A stretch of DNA of 64,000 nt, taken from positions 1 through 64,000 of the forward strand of contig VEPL01000027.1 in the NCBI GenBank assembly GCA_012026885.1, in the 5' to 3' direction. The DNA comes from Betaproteobacteria bacterium (lineage in GTDB: Bacteria; Pseudomonadota; Gammaproteobacteria; Burkholderiales; Rhodocyclaceae). Below are positions 23,448 through 32,036 of the stretch, piece by piece (the first letter of the stretch is position 1; each line of letters starts with the position of its first letter). The notes beneath the pieces were generated by a model. That model did no database searches. It was given only the letters and a program-made list of their open reading frames with translations, and was not told the DNA's origin. A program made the position numbers and the translations under genes.

Positions 23448-25262
23448 ATGACCGAGCACAGGCACATCGTTGAGGCCTTCGAAAACTATTTGGAGAGCGA
23501 CCGGCCGGGCCACGCGCTCATGGTCGCGGGTGAGTGGGGTTCCGGCAAGACACATTTTTGGAAAACGGTTCTCGATCCGCTTTTGGAGCGAAAGCAAAGG
23601 GCGAAAGTGCTCGTTTCGTTATACGGCGTGAAATCCCACGAGGACATTGAGAGGCAGGTGGTCTCCGCTATCTACCCCATGCTGAAAACTGGGCTGTTCA
23701 AAACGCTGAAGGCGGCACTCGAAAAATGGGTGGGCTTTGGGCTGAGTTTGTTCCGCCTGGAGCCAAGGCTTCACCGTGCCGTGTTCTGTTTCGACGATCT
23801 CGAACGGGCCACAATCCCACAATGGGAGGCCTTGGGCTATATCAACCGATTTATCGAACAGTACGGCTCGCACGTGGTTATCTTGGCGAATGAGGTAAAA
23901 ATTTCAGACACGAGATACGCGGAAATGAAGGAAAAGGTTGTCGGTAAGACCTTCCAGTTCGAACCCGATCTGGACGAGGCTCTGAATTCAATTGTCGGTG
24001 AGATGAGGGAATGTAAGCACAAGCTGCTCGACGCACGGTTTACATCAGTCAAGGCGGCAATTTTGAAAAGCAAGCCCGTTAACCTCCGGTCTGCGATTCA
24101 GGCAGTCGACAACTGCAATCTGGTGCTTAAGCGCCTTGATGGCAAGTCGGCTCTGCCCCCGGAAGTGCTTGACGCCGTGACGAGCATGGTCGCGGCCTGC
24201 ACAATGCAGGAAAGAATCGGCAAGGATACGTTGGGCCATCTCAGCGCATTGTTCGCCGATACGCACGCGTTTTATTTTTCGCGTTACGTCAGGCAGCGGG
24301 AGGGAGCGGAGGATGGACCGCTGGCAGCGGTCGAGGAATTCGCTGGCCGGTTTTTTGATGGCAACGCTGACTTAATTCCACCTTTGACGGCCGTCGTGAG
24401 CTTCATTGAGACCGGGAGGCTGGATACCGATAGCCTCCACGCCCAAGCCGCTCTGTTGGCGAAGAAGGAGAGCAAAGAGCCCGACGATATGTATCGTCAG
24501 TTTCTGAGGGACCCTTTCATGCTCAATTCGGACGCCGAACTCCTCCGATTGGCGGACGAAAGCACGCATAGGGTGGCGGCGGGAGAAATCACGAACGCTA
24601 CCGAGCTGTCGCTCCTGTTTTCGGTACTCGACTTTCTGTCGCGTCATGCAATGCTGCAAACAAGCAGCGCTGATCTGGCCGCGTTGTTCTGTTCATCCAT
24701 CGAAAAATTGTCGGCCGATGGACGTTTCAGGGACGGCGATTTCGAGGGATACATGTCCTTGTCGCGGTTCGGGATGCCGGTTTCGGAAGAATTGCGGGCT
24801 GTGATCGGCGTCCTGGACATTGCAAAGGAGAAAGTGCATGAGGTCGCTCACGCGCGGAGAATCGAGAATCTCCGGATCGAGATGGACCTCCACTTCGAGT
24901 CGTTCGTCAAGCGGATGACAGGAGGAATCGACGGCGAGACTTTCGATTACGCACACGAGCCTGTGCTGAGCCAGATGGGGTCTGGCCCGGTCGCGAGGAT
25001 CCTTGGAGGGAAGACCGCGCGTGAGATTAGGTTATTCGAATCTATGCTTCGTCAGCGGTATCTGCGCGTGACGAACATCGGGGACTTTTTGTCGGTCGAG
25101 TACGAATTCCTGCTTGATCTCAACCAGAAGATCAGTGATCTGTTCAAGGCGAACAAGGGGAGTCTCCAAGGTGTCGCCTTCGAGATGCTCTCGGACGTCT
25201 TGACCAACGCAGCAAAAAGGATTGCTCCGGCTTCTCATGCCGAGGAAACATCCGCTGGATGA
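23448..25262 (+). CDS. KAP-like P-loop NTPase, probable defence or element function
   Basis: A 604-aa protein starting MTEHRHIVEAFENYLES (ATG 23448; a TTG at 23427 is less likely). Walker A is GEWGSGKT (28–35). Walker B is VFCFDDLERA (near 115), and VVILANEVKI suits the sensor strand. This arrangement is that of KAP/STAND-related P-loop NTPases. The C-terminal two thirds are helical with no recognised domain and no membrane segment. Codon use is more A/T-rich than in the flanking chromosome. It stands alone: 235 bp after the SRAP gene start and 295 bp before the next gene. Function unknown. Confidence 0.72.
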   Translation: MTEHRHIVEAFENYLESDRPGHALMVAGEWGSGKTHFWKTVLDPLLERKQRAKVLVSLYGVKSHEDIERQVVSAIYPMLKTGLFKTLKAALEKWVGFGLSLFRLEPRLHRAVFCFDDLERATIPQWEALGYINRFIEQYGSHVVILANEVKISDTRYAEMKEKVVGKTFQFEPDLDEALNSIVGEMRECKHKLLDARFTSVKAAILKSKPVNLRSAIQAVDNCNLVLKRLDGKSALPPEVLDAVTSMVAACTMQERIGKDTLGHLSALFADTHAFYFSRYVRQREGAEDGPLAAVEEFAGRFFDGNADLIPPLTAVVSFIETGRLDTDSLHAQAALLAKKESKEPDDMYRQFLRDPFMLNSDAELLRLADESTHRVAAGEITNATELSLLFSVLDFLSRHAMLQTSSADLAALFCSSIEKLSADGRFRDGDFEGYMSLSRFGMPVSEELRAVIGVLDIAKEKVHEVAHARRIENLRIEMDLHFESFVKRMTGGIDGETFDYAHEPVLSQMGSGPVARILGGKTAREIRLFESMLRQRYLRVTNIGDFLSVEYEFLLDLNQKISDLFKANKGSLQGVAFEMLSDVLTNAAKRIAPASHAEETSAG

Positions 25263-25557
25263 AGCTAATAGCCTTAGTCGATTGAGATGAGGCGACCAAA
25301 ACCATAGCCATCGGGCCGAAAGCAACCATTCGCGGTAACCTGACAGCTGTTCCGTGAAAGTATGTCCTATTCTTTTCGTCGCTGATTGACCAAGGAGCAC
25401 GCGCTTTGGATGCTCCGCGGAAATAGGGTGTCCGGCAGATCTAAATTAGTTTAGCCCTTCAGGCGTCTAGTCTGGCAATAAGCTGATGGGCACTGCTTGG
25501 CAACATGCATTTATTAAAAGCTCAGCAGGCAATCCACGAAATGCGGGGAAATCAAGA

Positions 25558-26217
25558 ATGGCCAGAGACCTGCCGCTGAAAGGCTGGCTCCACATCTACA
25601 TCGACGGCTACAAAATGAAGCGTCGTCACATGGCCCACCTGATTCCACAGGCACCTGGGGAGCCTTGGCTGCATGTGCCGGATGCGCTGATGCCGCCGGC
25701 GAAGCATGAGGTTGCCGAGGGCGAATGGTGGCACGAGGGCTGGGCGGTCGGCGAAAACAGCCGCGACCGGTTATGCATGCGCTTTGGCCCATCGAAGCTG
25801 CGCCGCTGGACCAATTATGATGAAGCCGTGGCGTACATTTACGCCCGAGCCAGGCGGTTCAAAACGCAGCAACACTATCTCGTTTATGTCCGCGTTGATG
25901 CCCAAGGTGTCCAGTCCGGGGCCGTAGTTCGCGGGCTCGACGATGTTGCCGCGCATGACGCGAAAATCGATGCGGAAATTGCCGAGTTTGAGGCACTCAA
26001 GGAAGCGCGGCGACGCGAACTGGAGGAGCGTTATCCGCAACGTGAGCAACTGCGCCAGCACTTCGGCCCGCAGCGATCATTACGGCTCAGCGACTTCCTT
26101 TTTGAACTGCGCACCGAAGGTGCTGCTTCGGTCCAGGCGACAATGCCGAAGTCTACCTATCTCCGGACCCTGCGCGATCTTCGCGCGGTCGGGATCGAGC
26201 CAGAGTTCAAGAAATAG
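25558..26217 (+). CDS. hypothetical protein of the integrative element
   Basis: A 219-aa protein from the ATG at 25558 (GGGGAAA upstream; ATG 25486 would add 24 residues). The first half is rich in W, H and Y (GWLHIYIDGYKMKRR, GEWWHEGWAVGENSRDR). A charged coiled-coil helix follows at about 140–170 (AEIAEFEALKEARRRELEER). The tail is basic and looks DNA- or RNA-binding. I do not recognise the family. It lies 54 bp before the MmeI-like gene and may share its transcript. Confidence 0.6.
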   Translation: MARDLPLKGWLHIYIDGYKMKRRHMAHLIPQAPGEPWLHVPDALMPPAKHEVAEGEWWHEGWAVGENSRDRLCMRFGPSKLRRWTNYDEAVAYIYARARRFKTQQHYLVYVRVDAQGVQSGAVVRGLDDVAAHDAKIDAEIAEFEALKEARRRELEERYPQREQLRQHFGPQRSLRLSDFLFELRTEGAASVQATMPKSTYLRTLRDLRAVGIEPEFKK

Positions 26218-26271
26218 CCACGCATCGACCGACCGTGGTGGCATAGTCGATCGGCATGTCACAATGTTCCG

Positions 26272-29133
26272 ATGACCCCCGAACAATTCATCGCCCGCTG
26301 GAAGAACAATCCGCTCTCCGAACGGGCCGGCGCCCAGGCGCATTTCGACGACCTGTGCGAACTGCTCGGCGTCGAAAAGCCGCGCGATCCGGACAACTAC
26401 TGCTTCGAGCGCGGCGCCAAGAAGGCCAGCGGCGGCGATGGCTGGGCCGATGTCTGGAAGCGCGGCTTTTTCGGCTGGGAAAACAAGAAGCCGGGGCGTG
26501 ACCTCAAGGCGGCCCTGAAGCAGCTCACCGACTACGCCCTCGAACTGGAAAACCCGCCGCTCCTGGTCGTCTCGGACCGCGAGCGCATCGTCATCCATAC
26601 CGCCTTCACCGGCTACCCGGACGAGCCGCGGCTGATCCTGCTCGACGACATCGGCACGCCGGAGAATCTGCAAACCCTGCGCTGGGTGTTCACCGACCCC
26701 GAGCGCCTGCGCCCGGTCAAGTCGCTGGCCGCCATCACCGAGGAAGCCGCCGGCCGTTTCGGTGCCCTTGCCGAAGCCTTGCGCCTGCGCGGCGAGGCGC
26801 CCGGCCGCGTCGCCCACTTCCTGACGCAGTGCCTTTTCTGCATGTTCGCCGAGGACGAATTCCTGCTGCCGAGCGGCATGTTTACCCGCCTGCTCGAAAA
26901 GGCCGACGATCCGGCCCGGGCAACCAACCGCATCGCCGTCCTGTTCTCCGCCATGCAGAGCGGCGGCGACTACGGCGACGACGTAATCCCCTGGTTCAAT
27001 GGCGGCCTCTTCGCCACCGTCGACGTGCCGGCGCTGACCACCGCCGACCTCGCCGAATTGCGCGAAGCCGCGCGCATGGACTGGCGCGCCATCGACCCCT
27101 CCATCTTCGGCACCCTGTTCGAGCGCGGCCTCAACCCGAAGAAGCGCGCCCAGCTCGGCGCCCACTACACCGACCCCGGCACCATCATGAAGCTGATCGA
27201 GCCGGTTATTCAGCGCCCCTTGCTTGCTGAGTGGGCGGCCCGTCGTGACGCCATCGCCGCCAAGCTGGCGAAATCGAAGAAGCAGGGCGACAAGGCCTAC
27301 CGCGATGCCGATGGCGAGTTTCATGCCTTCCTCGAACGCCTCAAGGGCTACCGCGTGCTCGACGCCGCCTGCGGGTCCGGCAATTTCCTCTACCTCGCGC
27401 TCAAGACGCTCAAGGACATCGAACGCCGGGTGAATACCGAAGCCGAGCAGCTCGGACTGCACCGCCAGGTCAGCATCGAGGTCAGTCCGGCCAATGTCCT
27501 CGGTATCGAGCTCGACCCCTACGCGGCGGAACTCGCGCGCGTCACCGTCTGGATCGGCGAGATCCAGTGGATGCTCCAGAACGGCTACGCTGTCGCCGAC
27601 CGGCCCATCCTAAAGCCGCTCGACACCATCGAGAACCGCGACGCGCTGGTCAATGCGGACGGCACCGAGGCGGAATGGCCGGCCTGCGATGCGGTGGTCG
27701 GGAATCCGCCGTTCGTTGGGAATAAAAAGATGCGCGGCGAATTGGGAGATGCCTACGTCGACAGCTTGCGCGCTGCCTATGCGGGGAGTCTGCCGGGCGG
27801 TGCCGACCTCGTGACCTACTGGTTCGAAAAGGCGCGAGCACAGATCGAAGGCGGGCAATGCCAGTGCGCCGGGCTAGTGGCCACGCAGGCGATCCGTAAA
27901 GGTGCAAACCGTGCCGTTCTCGACCGCATCACAGCCAGCACAAGGATTTTCGACGCCTGGAGTGACGAGGCATGGGTCAACGAAGGCGCCGCAGTGCGCG
28001 TTTCGCTGGTGGCGTTCGGACACGCCGATGACGCTCAGCTTGACGGCGAATCAGTTGCCGGAATTCAGGCCGATCTGTCTCCGGCGGCAGGGTTTGATTT
28101 AACCTGCGCCAAGCCCCTGCCGGATAACGCGGCCTGCGCCTATCAGGGTCCCGTGAAAGTCGGCTCGTTCGATATTCCCGGCACTCTGGCACGCAAATGG
28201 CTCACGGCTCCGAATCCGAACGGCAGGCCGAGCAGTGAGGTGCTTCGCCCTTGGGCAAACGGCCAGGATCTGGCCGGGCGTCCATCAGATACTTGGATCG
28301 TCGATTTTGGCGTCGGTATGAGCGAGGTCGATGCATCGATGTATGAAACGCCATTCATGCAAGTCTTGCAACATGTCAGGCCTGCACGCATGGCGCAGCG
28401 TGACAAGAGCCGAAAGGAGAAATGGTGGCTTCATGGACGCACAGGTGCTGACATACGCGCTGGCATGGGCAAAATATCGCGCTATATAGCCACCCCGCGT
28501 GTTGCCAAGCACCGTTTCTTCGTTTGGCTTTCGGTGGCCGTGTTGCCCGATTCGCGCCTCTACGCCATTTGCCGTGACGACGATTGCACATTTGGTGTGC
28601 TGTCGTCGCGCTTTCATCAGGTTTGGGCGTTGGCGAATGCTTCCCGGCACGGCGACGGGGATGAAGGCGGACGCCCAACGTACAACGCCCGCGACTGTTT
28701 CGAGACCTTCCCGTTCCCCGCGGGCCTGACCCCGCGCGATACCGCTCAGCCGGCCAACCCCGGCTCGCCGCCGTGCCTGGCCGGAAACATCGTGGCAGAG
28801 AACATCGCCGCGGCCGCCCGTCGACTTAACGAGCTGCGTGAAGCCTGGCTGAATCCGCCGGAGTGGGTCGATTGGGCCATCACCCCGGAAGAGGAGGCAG
28901 CCGGCTTCCCGAAGCGGCCGGTCGCCAAGGCTGGCCACGAAGCCGACCTCAAGAAGCGCACGCTAACCAACCTCTACAACGCCCGCCCGGCCTGGCTGGA
29001 CGGTGCCCACAAGGCGCTCGACGCCGCCGTCGCCACGGCCTACGGCTGGGCCGACTATACGCCGGAGATGGCCGACGAGGAGATCCTGCGGCGGCTGCTG
29101 ACCCTAAACCTTGAGAGAGCGCGCGAGCATTAG
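26272..29133 (+). CDS. MmeI-like type IIL restriction-modification enzyme
   Basis: A 953-aa single polypeptide. The N-terminal region holds a PD-(D/E)xK-like nuclease signature: DGWADVWKRGFFGWENKK, where E-x-K follows an upstream Asp. A helical connector leads to an N6-adenine methyltransferase with motif I LDAACGSGNF (near 363–372) and motif IV NPPF (478–481). The C-terminal half has a target-recognition domain and a conserved tail ending in YNARPAWLDGAHKALDAAV. This order matches MmeI-type enzymes, which cut about 20 bp from their site and methylate one strand. No frameshift is seen, so it may be active. Motif residues beyond those named were not checked. Confidence 0.85.
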   Translation: MTPEQFIARWKNNPLSERAGAQAHFDDLCELLGVEKPRDPDNYCFERGAKKASGGDGWADVWKRGFFGWENKKPGRDLKAALKQLTDYALELENPPLLVVSDRERIVIHTAFTGYPDEPRLILLDDIGTPENLQTLRWVFTDPERLRPVKSLAAITEEAAGRFGALAEALRLRGEAPGRVAHFLTQCLFCMFAEDEFLLPSGMFTRLLEKADDPARATNRIAVLFSAMQSGGDYGDDVIPWFNGGLFATVDVPALTTADLAELREAARMDWRAIDPSIFGTLFERGLNPKKRAQLGAHYTDPGTIMKLIEPVIQRPLLAEWAARRDAIAAKLAKSKKQGDKAYRDADGEFHAFLERLKGYRVLDAACGSGNFLYLALKTLKDIERRVNTEAEQLGLHRQVSIEVSPANVLGIELDPYAAELARVTVWIGEIQWMLQNGYAVADRPILKPLDTIENRDALVNADGTEAEWPACDAVVGNPPFVGNKKMRGELGDAYVDSLRAAYAGSLPGGADLVTYWFEKARAQIEGGQCQCAGLVATQAIRKGANRAVLDRITASTRIFDAWSDEAWVNEGAAVRVSLVAFGHADDAQLDGESVAGIQADLSPAAGFDLTCAKPLPDNAACAYQGPVKVGSFDIPGTLARKWLTAPNPNGRPSSEVLRPWANGQDLAGRPSDTWIVDFGVGMSEVDASMYETPFMQVLQHVRPARMAQRDKSRKEKWWLHGRTGADIRAGMGKISRYIATPRVAKHRFFVWLSVAVLPDSRLYAICRDDDCTFGVLSSRFHQVWALANASRHGDGDEGGRPTYNARDCFETFPFPAGLTPRDTAQPANPGSPPCLAGNIVAENIAAAARRLNELREAWLNPPEWVDWAITPEEEAAGFPKRPVAKAGHEADLKKRTLTNLYNARPAWLDGAHKALDAAVATAYGWADYTPEMADEEILRRLLTLNLERAREH

Positions 29134-29146
29134 CGCAGCAATAGCC

Positions 29147-30229
29147 ATGGCTGACTCAAACGATACTTCGGAACCCAAGAAGCTGGATTTGTCGGCCCTT
29201 GCTTTGCCCAAGGTAAGCGTGTCGACCTCAATCGGACAACTATTTGTCCGAAGAGCGCGGTTGTCCGACTGGGGGCTGATGGATGGCCAGACCCCAGAGG
29301 GAATCGGAAGAGCTGCTGTAAGGCAGCTAACCAACAGGCTAGAGGCTCAAGAATCACACGACCCGCTGGGGAGCGAGGACTTAGAACAGCTTCAGGAACC
29401 AGATTTCCGCGTGCTTGGCGAAGCGCTAGCCAAGCTGAATGCGTGGGGTAGTCTTGAGGAGGGCGACGCGCTAATGGCTTTGGGAGCCTGTATCGAAACG
29501 GCTATTGGAGAATCCTGGGATCTGCAAAGGAAAATTCTGGCCGATTTGAGTGAGTCGCTGAAGCGCAGCTACTCGTTCCTTGGCTCCGATGCGCTGGAAA
29601 AGCTCCAAGGCCAAATGGGCGATTTGGCGAATCTTAGAAGGTCACTGGCCAAAGCCGAGCGTACGCAGGGCGCCCTTGCTGCGTTAGATCGTAGTAAGGG
29701 CGTGGATGAGTGGTTGGCAACCATAGTAGAACCAATTAGCAGCACCGCGATTGACCTCCAGCCGCTCAATCCAGTCGATCCGGCTGACACGAAATTGGGC
29801 CGTGCAACTCTTGAAAATGCGCGGGTCTCCCAAGAAATCTCGCAAACTCTGACCTCCCTGGTCGGCCTGGTGGCTGGGCTGAATCAGACCTTAGTAAAAG
29901 ATGTTCTTCCCGCGTGGGTGAAACAAGTCGAGACCGACCAGGAAGCGGCTCAGCAAGAGTTCCAGCGGGCAGCAACTGCACTGAAATGGACTTTGGCTAC
30001 CGTCGTGCTTTCCGTGTGCGTCACTATCGGCATGACCTGGTGGCAAGTCATCGTTGCACGAGATATCGACCGTGGTAACACCGAACTGCAACGCGAATAC
30101 GGGGAACTAATTAAACAGCAGCTGGAGGCCCAACGTCAGCAAACAGAGCTGTACCGGCAAGAGTCCGAAAAGTTACGGGCTACGCTGGGAGAAGCAAAGT
30201 CCCCGCGTAACCCGTCATCAAAGCGGTAG
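29147..30229 (+). CDS. coiled-coil protein with one membrane segment, unknown function
   Basis: A 360-aa protein starting 13 bp after the MmeI-like stop, so probably co-expressed with it. The start at 29147 follows an in-frame TTG at 29111 that overlaps the MmeI gene. About 285 helical residues precede a single hydrophobic segment (LATVVLSVCVTIGMTWWQVIVA). A charged coiled coil rich in Q and E follows to the end (LQREYGELIKQQLEAQRQQ). The base composition is more A/T-rich than that of the MmeI gene. No domain was recognised. The layout suggests a membrane-tethered partner or effector, which is inference only. Confidence 0.65.
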   Translation: MADSNDTSEPKKLDLSALALPKVSVSTSIGQLFVRRARLSDWGLMDGQTPEGIGRAAVRQLTNRLEAQESHDPLGSEDLEQLQEPDFRVLGEALAKLNAWGSLEEGDALMALGACIETAIGESWDLQRKILADLSESLKRSYSFLGSDALEKLQGQMGDLANLRRSLAKAERTQGALAALDRSKGVDEWLATIVEPISSTAIDLQPLNPVDPADTKLGRATLENARVSQEISQTLTSLVGLVAGLNQTLVKDVLPAWVKQVETDQEAAQQEFQRAATALKWTLATVVLSVCVTIGMTWWQVIVARDIDRGNTELQREYGELIKQQLEAQRQQTELYRQESEKLRATLGEAKSPRNPSSKR

Positions 30230-30300
30230 CCGCCGCTCCCATCGCGGGTGAGCGCTATTGGCGAGTTGATCATCGGCTGAGCAACACCCAACCGATCAAG

Positions 30301-30323
30301 AAAAACCCGCCTCGGGGGCGGGT
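30301..30323 (-). terminator. intrinsic terminator (minus strand) after the 87-aa gene
   Basis: ACCCGCC (30305–30311) pairs with GGCGGGT (30317–30323) around TCGGG. Read on the minus strand it is followed by TTTTT, so it terminates transcripts coming from the 30347–30610 gene. Confidence 0.7.
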
Positions 30324-30346
30324 CTGTATCTGGCCATTCTCCGGCT

Positions 30347-30610
30347 TCAGGGGTTACGGCAAATTCTATCGGGCATCGCGGCGACATCGTCGCTGATGGG
30401 AGCCTCAAGCGGATCAAGTTCCTCGAGGTAGTCTTGCGCCGCGACAATTTCCACCATGGCCTTCGTAAGCAAGCAGTTGGCTTCGCCATCCGTCTTTTCA
30501 ATCAAGCGCATGGCGCTGGCGATAAGCATTTCGGCATCGGCGAGCTGGTTGTTGGCAACATACATGGTCTGGTTGTTCGTTATTGCGGTCGTAGAAATGG
30601 CGGTAGCCAT
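30347..30610 (-). CDS. small element protein, unknown
   Basis: An 87-aa acidic protein, MATAISTTAITNNQTMYVAN at its start, with a helical middle (LADAEMLIASAMRLIEK) and an acidic tail. It has its own terminator on the minus strand, which argues for a real gene. It is divergent from the AlpA-like gene, and a perfect inverted repeat lies between the two. It resembles small regulators found near phage replication genes, but I do not recognise a family. Confidence 0.5.
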   Translation of the reverse strand: MATAISTTAITNNQTMYVANNQLADAEMLIASAMRLIEKTDGEANCLLTKAMVEIVAAQDYLEELDPLEAPISDDVAAMPDRICRNP

Positions 30611-30749
30611 GATTGATCTTCAGGTGGTCGGTATTGGTTAGAAGCCCGGCGCGTGCCAGCACTGCCGGGCTTCGCCTTTTGCGCATTGCGCACCGCCATT
30701 GTCGAGCGGTCTCTAACAAAGCCACAGTAAAAATTTGCACTAAATCAAA

Positions 30750-30769
30750 TGCTTAACGTCTGTTAAGCA
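30750..30769. promoter_or_regulatory. perfect inverted repeat, candidate operator
   Basis: TGCTTAAC-GTCT-GTTAAGCA has perfect 8-bp arms. It lies in the 251-bp divergent region between the 87-aa gene and the AlpA-like gene, where a phage-type repressor would bind. No T run follows, so it is not a terminator. A second hairpin, GGGC-A-AGTC/GACT-GCCC (30803–30822), lies nearer the AlpA-like start. Confidence 0.55.
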
Positions 30770-30861
30770 AAGTTCATCAAGGCAAAACTCTGAGTTACCC
30801 ATGGGCAAGTCGGAGACTGCCCGGACTATGGCTCCATGAATCACACATGGAGAGCGCCGCA

Positions 30862-31164
30862 ATGATTCCCTTCTATTTCATGCCGCTGCCTGAGCTGGAA
30901 CGCACCACAGGCCAGGGAAAATCTCTGATCTACGAGAAGTTGAATCCGAAGTCAGATAAATACGACCCGGATTTTCCTAAGCCTGTCGTGCTGTCGCGCC
31001 GTTGCGTGCGCTGGCGCTCCGATGAGGTTCGGGCATGGATGGACGCCCGTTCGGCCGACCGCGACGTAGGCCATTCCGAGCGCCAAGAGCAGGCGCGGAA
31101 CGCGGGCAAGGCCAGTGCCGCTAAGCGCAAGGCCAGCGCCATCGAACTCGCCAGCAAGGCCTGA
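30862..31164 (+). CDS. AlpA-like phage regulatory protein
   Basis: A 100-aa protein from the ATG at 30862, which has GGAGAGC upstream (ATG 30847 would place that site inside the gene). It has the AlpA/excisionase-type winged HTH: LPELERTTGQGKSLIYEKLN, FPKPVVLSRRCVRW and SDEVRAWMDAR. A basic Ala/Lys-rich tail follows. AlpA proteins activate integrase or excision genes of cryptic prophages and P4-like elements. It is the first gene of the rightward replication block. Confidence 0.8.
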   Translation: MIPFYFMPLPELERTTGQGKSLIYEKLNPKSDKYDPDFPKPVVLSRRCVRWRSDEVRAWMDARSADRDVGHSERQEQARNAGKASAAKRKASAIELASKA

Positions 31165-31295
31165 GGGTTGCCATGGACACGCTATGCCCTATGCAGCACG
31201 CTGCCCGCGCGATACGCGGAACGACAGGCGAGTATCGCCGCGTGGCTATTTTTAATTTTTGCGCCGTCGCCTTGGCAGTCCTAAGGGGGTAGCGC

Positions 31296-32036
31296 ATGTC
31301 GGTCAGGACCATGGGCCGGGTGTGGGACTTCAGCCAACACGCAGGCACCGAGCTACTGATGCTGTTGAGCATCGCCGATTTCTCTGACGACGATGGGCGG
31401 GCCTATCCGTCTGTCGCAACGCTTGCGAAAAAATGCCGGATGCAGCCGCGCAACTGCCGTTACCTGCTGCGCGCCCTGGAAGACTCAGGGGAATTGTCCG
31501 TGGTGCCAAATGGCGGACCGAAAGGTGCCAATCTCTATCGCATCAACCTGGATGCGCTGGGGCTGCAACGTAGTGCAGGGGGGCAAAGCCTTGCAGGGGT
31601 GCAACACAGTGCCGCCACCCCTGCAACGCATTGCCGCGCACCCATGCAACGCAGTGCAGCCAAACCATCAGTGAACCATCAGGAACCGTCAGAGGGAAAA
31701 AAGCACCGCTCTCGTTCGGCAGAAAGGACCTTTGCTGAGTGGATCGATGATGTTCGCGCTTCTGGTGAAAGGCCGGTCAGCGACTATTTGGCGGTCTGGT
31801 CCTATGCCGAAAAAATCGGGTTGCCTGCCGATTTCGTTGAGCTGGCTTGGCTGAAATTTCGCGACCGCTATTCGAGCGACGACAATTACCAAGGGAAGAA
31901 ATACGCCGACTGGCGCCGGACGTTCCTGAATGCGGTGCGGGATAACTGGTTCAAGCTCTGGTATCGCAGCGGCGATGCCTTCTTGCTGACCACTTCCGGC
32001 CAGCAAGCGGACCTCGAAACGCGAGGTGCCGAATGA
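31296..32036 (+). CDS. helix-turn-helix replication protein of the element
   Basis: A 246-aa protein. The N-terminal winged-helix (HTH_36 type) has LLMLLSIADFSDDDGRAYPSV and TLAKKCRMQPRNCRYLLRAL. A variable linker follows, then a C-terminal domain (FVELAWLKFRDRYSSDD … KKYADWRRTFLNAVRDNW) like that of DnaT/phage primosomal proteins. The start has GGGGG upstream. It overlaps the helicase gene by 4 bp (ATGA), so the two are translationally coupled, like an origin-binding protein and its helicase in temperate phages. Confidence 0.8.
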   Translation: MSVRTMGRVWDFSQHAGTELLMLLSIADFSDDDGRAYPSVATLAKKCRMQPRNCRYLLRALEDSGELSVVPNGGPKGANLYRINLDALGLQRSAGGQSLAGVQHSAATPATHCRAPMQRSAAKPSVNHQEPSEGKKHRSRSAERTFAEWIDDVRASGERPVSDYLAVWSYAEKIGLPADFVELAWLKFRDRYSSDDNYQGKKYADWRRTFLNAVRDNWFKLWYRSGDAFLLTTSGQQADLETRGAE

